This document shows, piece by piece, positions 27,220 through 33,559 of a stretch of 64,000 nt of DNA. How positions within the stretch are numbered: the stretch's first letter is position 1; each line of letters starts with the position of its first letter. The DNA lies in assembly GCA_001941045.1 (NCBI GenBank), contig MSHD01000007.1, forward strand, positions 23,450 through 87,449, read 5' to 3'. The notes under the pieces were generated by a model that saw only the letters and a program-made list of their open reading frames with translations, was not told the origin of the DNA and did no database searches. Source of the DNA: Lachnospiraceae bacterium Zagget2 (GTDB lineage Bacteria > Bacillota > Clostridia > Lachnospirales > Lachnospiraceae). The translations under genes and the position numbers were made by a program.

Positions 27220-27253
27220 GGCGAAAAGTGTTGAATTTTCAACGTTTTTCGCC
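27220..27253. terminator. Strong hairpin next to the integrase 3' end
   Basis: A 16-bp stem (27220-27235 with 27238-27253; two G-T wobbles) with an AT-rich top, followed by GCTTTTG on the plus strand. It probably terminates integrase transcription and could also be near the attachment site. Confidence 0.5.
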
Positions 27254-27298
27254 GCTTTTGCCACTAAAGTGCTACTGGTTCAGTGTGATTCTTAAATT

Positions 27299-28318
27299 TT
27301 ACTTTAATAATTCTACAGTTTCGCGTAGCTGTTCAATAGTCTTATGATTATATACCCGGTTCCCGATGTCCTTGGATTTGTGCCCCATGAGGAGGTCAAT
27401 GCACTTTCGGTTGCCTTTGGCATTGTCCAGCTCTGTCTCAAAAGGGTGACGTGCTTCATGCGGTGTCTTGGCCGCACCGATCTGCTCCATCACCTGATTC
27501 CAGAGTTTATAATATCCAGATAGCGAAAGCTTCCGCCCCTCACATTCAAAGAGATACCCGCTTTGCGAGTGTTCAACACGGGTTTGGACGAATTCAAAAA
27601 TCTTTGAATGAATGGGAACAATCCGGTTCTTTCCGTTTGCAGTCTTGATGCCGGCGCGGAACAGCTTTTCATCCAGATCGACCTGGTCGATCTTCATGGT
27701 CAGCAGTTCTGTCCGCCTGAACCCGGAATAGAGGAAAATCAGCACGGTGTCGACCCATTCGCGGTCCGCGATCTTCCAGAGCGCCTGAATCTGTTCTGGC
27801 GTGAACGGCTCCCGGGTTGTCTCTGGCGGAGTTTGCGTGGTAGTAAGGGGAGAATACATCTTGTCAATGATATCCAGCTCGTAGGCGAATTGGTCGAGAT
27901 GCGCCCATAAGTTCTTGATATTGATCTGCGTGGAGACGCCCAGCCCGCAGTTGTCGATCGCTTCCTGCATGTGGTAGGCGCGGATGGCACGGTATTTCAT
28001 GCCATAGTATTTGTAGCAGTGTTTATAAGCGGCTCTGAGGGAATACTGGTTCGCCTTGCCGAGGCGGGGGAGCTTGGACTCTTCCCATCGACGGTACAGC
28101 GCCGCCAGTGTGACTTTTTCCCGGTCGATATTCCATGGATTATTATTGTACTGCGCCAGAAGGATGTTTGCCTTTTCCTCCGTTTCGGCGTAGGCAATGG
28201 GGACCTGGCGTCCGAATCCGTCTTCGTCATACACGGTCACACGGATCACCCACGGCCGGGAGCGATTGCCCTTCATGCGTGTGATAGAGCCATATCCATT
28301 TGGTTTGCGTCTTGACAT
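27299..28318 (-). CDS. int: Tyrosine-type phage integrase
   Basis: Start at ATG 28318, with AAAGGA upstream; an earlier in-frame start would read through a hairpin region. 339 residues. The N-terminal arm-binding and SAM-like core domain runs to about 150. The catalytic domain shows YSGFRRTELLTM (first Arg), HEARHPF (box II, His and Arg), GHKSKDIGNRVYNH (last His and nucleophile Tyr). The first box II position is diverged but the Arg and Tyr are present, so activity is likely. It stands at the left prophage end, transcribed outward. Confidence 0.93.
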   Translation of the reverse strand: MSRRKPNGYGSITRMKGNRSRPWVIRVTVYDEDGFGRQVPIAYAETEEKANILLAQYNNNPWNIDREKVTLAALYRRWEESKLPRLGKANQYSLRAAYKHCYKYYGMKYRAIRAYHMQEAIDNCGLGVSTQINIKNLWAHLDQFAYELDIIDKMYSPLTTTQTPPETTREPFTPEQIQALWKIADREWVDTVLIFLYSGFRRTELLTMKIDQVDLDEKLFRAGIKTANGKNRIVPIHSKIFEFVQTRVEHSQSGYLFECEGRKLSLSGYYKLWNQVMEQIGAAKTPHEARHPFETELDNAKGNRKCIDLLMGHKSKDIGNRVYNHKTIEQLRETVELLK

Positions 28319-28338
28319 AATATCATCCTTTCTCATTG

Positions 28339-28402
28339 CCAAAATCAAGGAAGAATGATATAATCTCATTGCTTAGCTGAAATCATTCATCCTTGGTTTT
28401 GG
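28339..28402. repeat. 21-bp near-perfect inverted repeat upstream of the integrase
   Basis: Arms 28339-28359 and 28382-28402 differ at two positions. It lies 21 bases upstream of the integrase ATG. It could be an operator, an excisionase or integrase arm site, or an mRNA hairpin restraining integrase expression. Confidence 0.55.
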
Positions 28403-28413
28403 TTATTCATCTG

Positions 28414-28443
28414 AATCCCCGGTTGTTGCAGCAGCCGGGGATT
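28414..28443. terminator. GC-rich hairpin in the gap between integrase and PemK-like gene
   Basis: A 9-bp stem AATCCCCGG/CCGGGGATT with a further TG/CA pair, followed on the plus strand by ATTTAAT. The gap 28319-28659 holds no gene. Confidence 0.4.
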
Positions 28444-28503
28444 ATTTAATGTTGTGCAGCCACCATAAGTGTGTCCTGAAGCATCTTGGGGAAATTAACG
28501 TAA

Positions 28504-28529
28504 AAGGTCCTGTATTACTACAGGACCTT
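28504..28529. terminator. 11-bp perfect hairpin after the PemK-like gene
   Basis: Arms 28504-28514 and 28519-28529, 4-base loop. On the minus strand it ends in CCTTTTACG, so it may terminate the leftward PemK-like gene and shield the integrase. Confidence 0.5.
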
Positions 28530-28659
28530 GAATGAATACGGTTCGCCAAAATGGGAACAATGTCTTTTATACGGCCGGTAAACGGCTTTGTTTTGCATAT
28601 TCATTCTAACTGTAGCTTATGTTTTTGTCAACAAAAATATTCAAAAATCTCGATAGGTC

Positions 28660-29418
28660 CTAAAAATTTGTGTAACGTCTCTGAATTTCAGCATCAAGTA
28701 TATCCAACTTTTCGTTTGAAAGTTTTATATTACTTAAAATGTCATGATCTGTTTTGGGATCACGTATCCTTATTTTACTTACAGTAGTAATCTGATTGAC
28801 CAAAGCAATGCTTCCAATTCTCATTTTACGTACTTCGTTTCTCATTCGATCCAAAAGCCGTAGCTCTTTAATAGCAGCGTTGGAGCGAGCTGAAATTTCT
28901 TCCATATTATTTTCTGGAATATGGCTTTCCGAATTCATACCAAGTTCGTTTATCAATTTAAGCTCGTCTTGTATATGTTTGCTGGTTGATGAAATCTTGG
29001 CATTCAAACTGGTAAATAACTCATTGCCAAGGAAGACATCGCCGCTGGGAAGGCGCTCAATGTTGGTATTGGGTTTCACTGAGGTCAGAGGAACGATGGT
29101 AACAACAGGTGAAGATTTGGGATTGTTTTTCTCGACCACTACCGCATAATGCAGGCCGCCCTCTTCGCTGCCAACATTGAATCCAAGATGAACTTTTATA
29201 ATTTCTCCACGTTTATAACGGCGGAGCCGCTGGGGAGAAAAGGAGGGCTCAAAATCAAGGAAAGCTATCCAATCCGAAATCCAATAACTCAGTTTATCAG
29301 CCTTTCCCATCAATTTAGGATCACCGGATTCTATCAGAGAATCAAGGTAAGAGGAAAGCTCAGATAGTGCTTGATCCTTGTGGGTGTTTAATTCAGGTAT
29401 CGTTTTTTCGTGGCTCAT
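28660..29418 (-). CDS. PemK/MazF-fold protein with long helical extensions
   Basis: 252 residues, about twice a normal MazF. The toxin-like fold occupies about residues 68-130 (RYKRGEIIKVHLGFNVGSEE and VVTIVPLTSVKPN). It is flanked by an N-terminal helical arm (about 1-60) and a C-terminal extension with an acidic helix and TVSKIRIRDPKTDHDILSNI. The AAAGGGG site before the ATG is good. No separate antitoxin gene adjoins, so the extensions may be self-inhibitory or the protein may not be a nuclease. Confidence 0.65.
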   Translation of the reverse strand: MSHEKTIPELNTHKDQALSELSSYLDSLIESGDPKLMGKADKLSYWISDWIAFLDFEPSFSPQRLRRYKRGEIIKVHLGFNVGSEEGGLHYAVVVEKNNPKSSPVVTIVPLTSVKPNTNIERLPSGDVFLGNELFTSLNAKISSTSKHIQDELKLINELGMNSESHIPENNMEEISARSNAAIKELRLLDRMRNEVRKMRIGSIALVNQITTVSKIRIRDPKTDHDILSNIKLSNEKLDILDAEIQRRYTNF

Positions 29419-29554
29419 ACAAGTCCCCTTTCTCGTTTGGTATTATTCCTTCAGGGCTGATTTTGGTATCTGATTTATAATATCAGGTCTTCATTCCTCC
29501 GGCGCGATCATACTGTCGGCTCGGATCCCGATCACCTTCCCCAGGCGCATCAGC

Positions 29555-30010
29555 TCATAGCTTCTCCATCACTGCAAGCCCGGGCTCGAAGAAGATGATA
29601 TAGTTGTCAAGCTCTACCTTCTGTCCGTACTTCTGCCGATACAATTCCAGGGCATCGCTCAGAAAATCCTCTGATACATTCAAAAATTCCGCAGTCTCAG
29701 ACAGGCTCTGGCAGCGGCGTTGGTATGCCTGGATGATGCCGTGCAGCCCGATCAGATGGTTATAGGCCCACAGGCGAGCGTGGCGTTCCTGCTTGCGGTT
29801 GCCTGTGTCGGCCTGGTCGAGAATGTCGCTGGTGGAAGTGTAGTAATGTCCCAGTTCTTCCGCAAGGACGCAGGACTTCTCCACAGAAGCCAGGTCGCTT
29901 TTGATCGCGATCCGGTTGCCTCTGATGCGTCCGGCATTTGCCTTGAGAGGCTTTTCTTTTATGATGAGCCCGCTGCCTTCGGTCTCTATCAGCAGTTCCT
30001 CGAAGTCCAT
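29555..30010 (-). CDS. ImmA/IrrE-family metallopeptidase
   Basis: 151 residues with the zinc-protease helix CVLAEELGHYYTSTSDILDQ, the variant form of HExxH used by ImmA-like phage proteins in Clostridia (first His replaced by Ala in AEELGH, so activity needs testing). In ICEBs1-type systems ImmA cleaves the neighbouring repressor after DNA damage. Here the repressor gene lies just upstream in the same direction, separated by the small toxin/antisense locus. Confidence 0.85.
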   Translation of the reverse strand: MDFEELLIETEGSGLIIKEKPLKANAGRIRGNRIAIKSDLASVEKSCVLAEELGHYYTSTSDILDQADTGNRKQERHARLWAYNHLIGLHGIIQAYQRRCQSLSETAEFLNVSEDFLSDALELYRQKYGQKVELDNYIIFFEPGLAVMEKL

Positions 30011-30040
30011 GCTGCATCCTCCATGGGTTGTTAAAAATCT

Positions 30041-30069
30041 TTGACAATTCTGTGTAAGCTGTTTATAAT
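30041..30069 (+). promoter_or_regulatory. Consensus promoter of an antisense RNA
   Basis: A perfect TTGACA (30041-30046), 17 bp, perfect TATAAT (30064-30069). No protein gene follows rightward; the transcript runs toward a terminator at 30138-30185 and overlaps the 3' region of the small leftward toxin mRNA. Confidence 0.85.
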
Positions 30070-30075
30070 ATGCTT

Positions 30076-30186
30076 AACAGGAAAGCCGGAAGATAGATGA
30101 AGCCTATCCGCTCCGGTGGAAATCAACAGTTACATTTAAGCAAGCTGCCTACTCCGGCCAAGAGACAAGGCGGCTTGCTTATTTTC
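30076..30186 (+). ncRNA. Putative antisense RNA antitoxin of a type I module
   Basis: About 110 bases between a consensus promoter and a 12-bp terminator hairpin. It is complementary to the last codons and 3' region of the toxin gene on the other strand. A 34-codon frame (ATG 30097 to 30201) lies inside, lacks a ribosome site and extends past the terminator, so it is not thought to be translated. This is the arrangement of Firmicutes type I systems such as txpA/RatA and C. difficile prophage modules. Confidence 0.7.
30138..30185 (+). terminator. Terminator of the antisense RNA
   Basis: AAGCAAGC (30138-30145), a T-G wobble and GCC/GGC pair with GCTTGCTT (30173-30180), followed by ATTTTCT. The stop codon of the leftward toxin lies at its right arm. 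Confidence 0.85.
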
Positions 30187-30256
30187 TATAATTCAGAATA
30201 GCTACAATGAGCATGCACGTGGTCAATATGACCATGAATTCCTCATATGTACTCAT
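30179..30256 (-). CDS. Small hydrophobic type I toxin (holin-like toxin family)
   Basis: 25 residues from ATG 30256 (27 from ATG 30262): MSTYEEFMVILTTCMLIVAI followed by LNYRK. MSTYE plus one membrane helix and a basic end is the pattern of the Hol-Tox/TxpA-type peptides. GGAAGGG precedes the start. The gene is too short for routine gene finders. A leftward TATAAT lies at 30324-30329, giving a ~60-base 5' leader. It is presumed to depolarise or damage the membrane unless the antisense RNA blocks it. Confidence 0.75.
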   Translation of the reverse strand: MSTYEEFMVILTTCMLIVAILNYRK

Positions 30257-30363
30257 AGGCATTCACCCTTCCTACAGGATAGAACGGATGACTGCACGCC
30301 TCCCCAGCTTCCCTGGTAAACATATTATATTGTCAGCGTTCAGATCAGCGGCATTCAGCCGCG

Positions 30364-30891
30364 CTATTCCCACTCACTGTCGTCGTTCATGATATCTTCA
30401 TCATGCTGTATTTCCTCCGGCGTCGCGCCGTCCAGTGCGTGCGCAGCGTTGAGCATGGGCTCGTTAATCTCATCCATGAGGGAGTTGAAGCCTTTCCTGA
30501 CGGGAGCAGGTGGCGTCTCCGGCTCCGCGGCACGGGGAGCTTCTTCCTTGCGGCTGCCATCGTCCAGATCGAGCGCGCGCAGCACGATGGCCTGTGCGAT
30601 ATCGTCAGACCTGCGGTATTCGATGATGATGTCCTTCTCAAGGCCGGTGACGGTCAGGGAGTCGGGAGTGGAGGGGAGCTCTTGCTCTTGATCGTCCCAT
30701 CCCATTAAATCAGCAGGGGTAGTATTCAATGCCTTGGCTAATGGTTCGAGAATAGGTGTAGGCATATTTTCAATATCGCCATTCTCATATCTATATATCG
30801 TGGCTCTCGACTTCCCTATCTTTTCGGCTAAAGCGTCTGCAGTAAGCCCAAGTTCAATTCTGCGCTGTTTTATTCTATCGCCAGTATTCAT
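30364..30891 (-). CDS. XRE-family phage repressor (CI-like)
   Basis: 175 residues. The N-terminal helix-turn-helix (about 5-60) reads GLTADALAEKIGKSRATIYR and DIENMPTPILEPLAKALN. The rest is acidic and proline-rich and lacks a LexA-type Ser/Lys protease domain, so inactivation probably depends on the nearby ImmA-type peptidase. AGGAGGTGAT precedes the ATG. It is divergent from the Cro-like gene and forms the lysogeny switch with it. Confidence 0.88.
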   Translation of the reverse strand: MNTGDRIKQRRIELGLTADALAEKIGKSRATIYRYENGDIENMPTPILEPLAKALNTTPADLMGWDDQEQELPSTPDSLTVTGLEKDIIIEYRRSDDIAQAIVLRALDLDDGSRKEEAPRAAEPETPPAPVRKGFNSLMDEINEPMLNAAHALDGATPEEIQHDEDIMNDDSEWE

Positions 30892-30915
30892 TCAAGTATC
30901 ACCTCCTGTGCGGGT

Positions 30916-30944
30916 ATCATATCATAAGTTTCGCAAATTCGCAA
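30916..30944 (-). promoter_or_regulatory. Repressor promoter with TCGCAA operator half-sites
   Basis: Leftward TTGCGA (30939-30944), 17 bp, TATGAT (30916-30921). TCGCAA occurs twice (30931-30936 and 30939-30944) and shares the TCGCA core with the operator at 31031-31046. Confidence 0.65.
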
Positions 30945-30994
30945 CAAACTTTGCACAAGAAAATAAAAAAATCTCAAAAATGAGAAAAAAAGGA

Positions 30995-31023
30995 TTGACA
31001 GAAGAGTATGTGAGTGCTATCAT
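30995..31023 (+). promoter_or_regulatory. Early rightward phage promoter
   Basis: TTGACA (30995-31000), 17 bp, TATCAT (31018-31023), directing the early operon that starts with the Cro-like gene. Confidence 0.8.
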
Positions 31024-31030
31024 GCAATTA

Positions 31031-31046
31031 GTCGCAGATATGCGAC
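31031..31046. promoter_or_regulatory. Operator palindrome of the lysogeny switch
   Basis: GTCGCA-GATA-TGCGAC is a perfect interrupted palindrome just after the early -10, so a bound protein would block the early promoter. It shares half-sites with the repressor promoter. Confidence 0.65.
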
Positions 31047-31066
31047 AATGAGGAGGTGATGTGAAA

Positions 31067-31285
31067 ATGGTAAATGTAAAAAGATTAAAAGGTAAAATTG
31101 TCGAGTGCGGTCTTAGCGTAGAAAAGGTAGCTGATATCGTAGGAGTTGACAAAGCTACCCTTTACAGAAAGATGGGAGCAGGCGGTGAAACCTTCACGAT
31201 TAAAGAGGAAAATTCAATCGCAAAGGCTTTGGGATTGAGTTCGGATGAGTTAAATGCTATTTTTTTTGATCATGAAGTCGCATAA
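31067..31285 (+). CDS. Cro-like helix-turn-helix protein
   Basis: 72 residues from ATG 31067 (ten bases after AGGAGG; a GTG at 31061 is too close). One helix-turn-helix with VEKVADIVGVDKATLYRKM. First gene of the rightward early operon and divergent from the repressor, so it is the likely counter-repressor. Confidence 0.8.
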   Translation: MVNVKRLKGKIVECGLSVEKVADIVGVDKATLYRKMGAGGETFTIKEENSIAKALGLSSDELNAIFFDHEVA

Positions 31286-31389
31286 ATGAGACATCAAAAC
31301 TATTGACAAACCTCTGAGCTCCGCTCATCGGTAAGAAACCTCTTTCATTTTGCTATCATTTTCATATCACAGAAGGAGGTGACAGCGAA

Positions 31390-31527
31390 ATGGTGGTACA
31401 GACGACGATCCGGATGCCGGAGGAGCTGCATCAGAAGCTCAAGGCGGAGGCGGAGCGAAGGGGACTGACACTGAATGCGCTTTTGATTCATGTGTTGTGG
31501 AAGTGGAGCAGGGGACAAGTGGGGTGA
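31390..31527 (+). CDS. Arc-type ribbon-helix-helix protein
   Basis: 45 residues behind a strong AGGAGGTGA. The strand TTIRMPEELHQKLKAEAERR followed by GLTLNALLIHVL is the Arc/MetJ ribbon-helix-helix. Phage Arc-like proteins repress early or antirepressor promoters. It is too short for routine ORF lists. Confidence 0.7.
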   Translation: MVVQTTIRMPEELHQKLKAEAERRGLTLNALLIHVLWKWSRGQVG

Positions 31528-31636
31528 CAAACATCTGAGATTGTTATGATGGAATGCGCAGTAGGGCTTAGCCAAAAGAAAGGATGAAACGTCTTCTGGC
31601 TGCTGCAACAGCCGGGGACACCGGAAAGGAAAAGAG

Positions 31637-31930
31637 ATGGAAAAGGCATACAGGGATGAAAAGATTGATTACAGCAATTACAGGGAAGGCAAGAAGAAGG
31701 TGCAGATCAAGAGGGACTGTCTGGAACTGAATTACGGCGTCCAGTATAGGAGATGGAAAGGAGTTCACTGCGATGACCGCCAGCTTTTCTGCAACGTGTA
31801 TGAGATGCTCGCTGAAGCGCTGGACGCAATGGAGGGCGTGGACAATACCCTGATCTGGATCGGGTTCAATACGCAGTATGAAAAGGAGATGAAAATACTG
31901 GCAGACATTCAGGAAAGATTTAGCCATTGA
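31637..31930 (+). CDS. Phage protein of unknown function
   Basis: 97 residues; highly charged N-terminus (EKAYRDEKIDYSNYREGKKK) and a helical C-terminus. AGGAAAAG precedes the ATG. Not recognised. It lies in the early operon between two short regulatory or membrane genes. Confidence 0.65.
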   Translation: MEKAYRDEKIDYSNYREGKKKVQIKRDCLELNYGVQYRRWKGVHCDDRQLFCNVYEMLAEALDAMEGVDNTLIWIGFNTQYEKEMKILADIQERFSH

Positions 31931-31972
31931 TAGCCAGAAATGGCCATGCAAATTCAGAGAAAGGAGCTGAAC

Positions 31973-32113
31973 ATGAAAAAGAAACGTAGGTCAAATAACA
32001 GGCCCGCGGGTATCTGGGTGCCGACATGGTTTTACAACTTCATGCGGTGGATCATTGTACCGGGCGCCATGGTGCTGGCGATCATCGCATTGCTCGTGAA
32101 ACTTCATGGTTAA
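31973..32113 (+). CDS. Small phage membrane protein
   Basis: 46 residues with AAGGAG upstream of the ATG. A basic N-terminus (MKKKRRSNNR) is followed by one membrane helix (WIIVPGAMVLAIIALLV). Its end overlaps by four bases the end of the opposing gene at 32110-32445. Confidence 0.6.
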   Translation: MKKKRRSNNRPAGIWVPTWFYNFMRWIIVPGAMVLAIIALLVKLHG

Positions 32114-32445
32114 GCGGAAAGAGAAATGACGGACACGGCGATTGCAATACCTGATAACACCCAGCTGACGATATCAGGGACCGTGACGCGGGTGAAGTCT
32201 CTGCGGCTTTTCCATATGTAGGTCTCGCCCTGCGGCGTGATGGAAAAGTCGATATCGGTACAGAACCGCTCATCGTAGAGTATGGGCCTGACCTGAAAAT
32301 TGATGTAGCCATACTCGGAAAGGGATTGCAGTGGCCTGAGTGTAGATTCCGGGAATTTCTCATAATTATCAGGGGACAGGATTCCTTTGTCGATAAGCTT
32401 CAGGGTTTTTAACTGGTCTTTGGACAGTGGGTTCATTGCAATCAT
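32110..32445 (-). CDS. Leftward phage protein with winged-helix-like domain and C-terminal membrane helix
   Basis: 111 residues, start at ATG 32445 behind GAGGAG. The N-terminal ~85 residues look like a small helical/winged domain (LSKDQLKTLKLIDKGILSPD, TPQGETYIW); the last 25 form one membrane helix. It opposes the surrounding early genes and has its own TATAAT-like box upstream (about 32478), which suggests expression in the lysogen. A superinfection-related role is possible but unproven. Confidence 0.6.
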   Translation of the reverse strand: MIAMNPLSKDQLKTLKLIDKGILSPDNYEKFPESTLRPLQSLSEYGYINFQVRPILYDERFCTDIDFSITPQGETYIWKSRRDFTRVTVPDIVSWVLSGIAIAVSVISLSA

Positions 32446-32562
32446 GGTCAGGGCTCCTCTCTATATTTGCCTTGATTATAACATGAAAGAGACATGAAGC
32501 GAAGAAATTATTGACAGCAATCATCAAGCCGGTGGAGCCATCGGCGTATACAGGAGGATGGA

Positions 32563-32964
32563 ATGGTATTTAAGGATAAGTTGAATGATGCGCTACGTTC
32601 CATGGGCATCAGCCAGTCACAGTTATCTGCACTTACTGGGATCGGCAAGTCATCCATTAGCCAGTATTGTTCTGGCAAGAACATTCCCGCGGAGCAGCGG
32701 CAAAAGGAGATCGCCACCTCACTGGGGCTGGATGAAGATTACTTCCAACAGGAAGAGGTGAAGGCGATCAAGCAGTCGGGCAAAATCGCAAGGCTGACCC
32801 CGGAGGAAGCTGCAGAGTTGTTGGGAATGTCAAAAAATACGGTCAGAGCCGGCCTGCGTGACGGAGTGTTCCCCTGGGGATACGCGATTCACGGGGGAGG
32901 CGGAAAATGGATCTATTTCATTAACGCAAAGCGTTTTGCGGAGGTCGAGGGGATAGCAATATAG
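32563..32964 (+). CDS. Two-HTH phage regulator (XRE plus excisionase-like domain)
   Basis: 133 residues. An XRE domain at about 3-55 (GISQSQLSALTGIGKSSISQ) is followed by an excisionase-like winged helix at about 76-130 (LTPEEAAELLGMSKNTVRAG, then WIYFINAKRF). AGGAGG lies just upstream. The double-domain design suggests an early regulator or excision factor. Confidence 0.75.
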   Translation: MVFKDKLNDALRSMGISQSQLSALTGIGKSSISQYCSGKNIPAEQRQKEIATSLGLDEDYFQQEEVKAIKQSGKIARLTPEEAAELLGMSKNTVRAGLRDGVFPWGYAIHGGGGKWIYFINAKRFAEVEGIAI

Positions 32965-32979
32965 GACACGGACAGGCAG

Positions 32980-33066
32980 GGCGCGGGAAAGCCCGAACGG
33001 CGGGCACAACATACTGCCATATAGACCTCTTATCAATTACAGCCGGTTCGAATCCGGCCCGCGCCA
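32980..33066 (+). ncRNA. tRNA-like cloverleaf 1, no anticodon arm
   Basis: 87 bases. Acceptor stem GGCGCGG (32980-32986) pairs fully with CCGCGCC (33059-33065), discriminator A. The T arm is canonical: GCCGG, loop TTCGAAT, CCGGC (33042-33058). A D-like arm GCC...GGC with GG in the loop is present. The 36 bases between D and T arms contain no 5-bp anticodon stem. It is therefore a tRNA pseudogene or a tRNA mimic, not a decoding tRNA. Confidence 0.55.
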
Positions 33067-33076
33067 TTCCCGGCTG

Positions 33077-33178
33077 GCCGCCGGGGGCATGTGTTATCTC
33101 CTTGTTACACTTCCCGGCTGCCTTCGCGGTGGCCGGGAACTTCAGGGGAGAGGGGCTTCCGGGTTCATCCCCGGCGGC
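33077..33178 (+). ncRNA. Structured segment closed by a 10-bp stem
   Basis: GCCGCCGGGG (33077-33086) pairs perfectly with CCCCGGCGGC (33169-33178). Inside sits a TTCCCGGC/GCCGGGAA hairpin (33111-33139). No convincing ORF covers it. It lies between the two tRNA-like elements and may be part of the same RNA. Confidence 0.4.
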
Positions 33179-33297
33179 TTCACTCGGGCGCAGCTGCAGG
33201 CACCCACGGAATCAGGCGAACAGATTTTCCGGAAACCAGCTGCAGCAGTTGCCGGACAAGCCCCGCCAAATGGAGCGGCGGGGGCCGGCCACTAAGA

Positions 33298-33374
33298 GGG
33301 GCGGTAGTTTAAGTGTAAGAACCTCGCAGTGGATTGCACTGCGAACGATGCCGGGTCGTGACCGGCCTGTCCCG
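33298..33374 (+). ncRNA. tRNA-like cloverleaf 2, extended anticodon-position arm
   Basis: 77 bases. Seven acceptor pairs (GGGGCGG with CTGTCCC, two G-T wobbles), TA linker, D arm GTTT/GAAC, a perfect 8-bp arm with 5-base loop GATTG in the anticodon position, 5-base variable loop, T arm GCCGG/CCGGC with loop GTCGTGA (partly canonical), discriminator G. All four arms fold, but the anticodon arm is four bases too long. Confidence 0.5.
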
Positions 33375-33412
33375 TTTCTCGCGAGGAAAATGAAAACAGG
33401 AGGTACATAGAA

Positions 33413-33559
33413 GTGAAGGAAGTAGTGTGTGCTGCCACGGGTATCACCGTGGCGTTCGCCGGAATCATCCTGATGTGTGCGAACAGTATTCCGGTCGCAG
33501 CAGCGGGACTTGCGGTGATGCTCGGCGGTGTGGCGCTGCTGTGGAGGGCTGACGTATGA
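33413..33559 (+). CDS. Small two-helix membrane protein
   Basis: 48 residues from GTG 33413 behind ACAGGAGG. Two hydrophobic segments (TGITVAFAGIILMC and AAAGLAVMLGGVALLW). Its stop overlaps the ATG of the hydrolase gene by four bases, so the two are translated together. The function is unknown; holin-like or a partner of the hydrolase are possibilities. Confidence 0.65.
   Translation: MKEVVCAATGITVAFAGIILMCANSIPVAAAGLAVMLGGVALLWRADV

Noticed and set aside
30097-30201. 34-codon plus-strand ORF inside the antisense RNA
   Set aside because: No ribosome site, and it runs past the terminator; its apparent conservation would follow from RNA function.
31303-31330. TTGACA as a promoter before the Arc-type gene
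   Set aside because: No acceptable -10 at 16-18 bp.
33077-33178. A third tRNA-like element
   Set aside because: A GGTTC-like segment and closing stem exist, but T-arm, D-arm and anticodon arm geometry fail; reported only as a structured segment.
33089-33410. Plus-strand ORFs of 68-102 codons across the structured stretch
   Set aside because: No ribosome sites, Arg/Gly/Pro-rich composition typical of GC-rich noncoding sequence, and they run through the tRNA-like fold.
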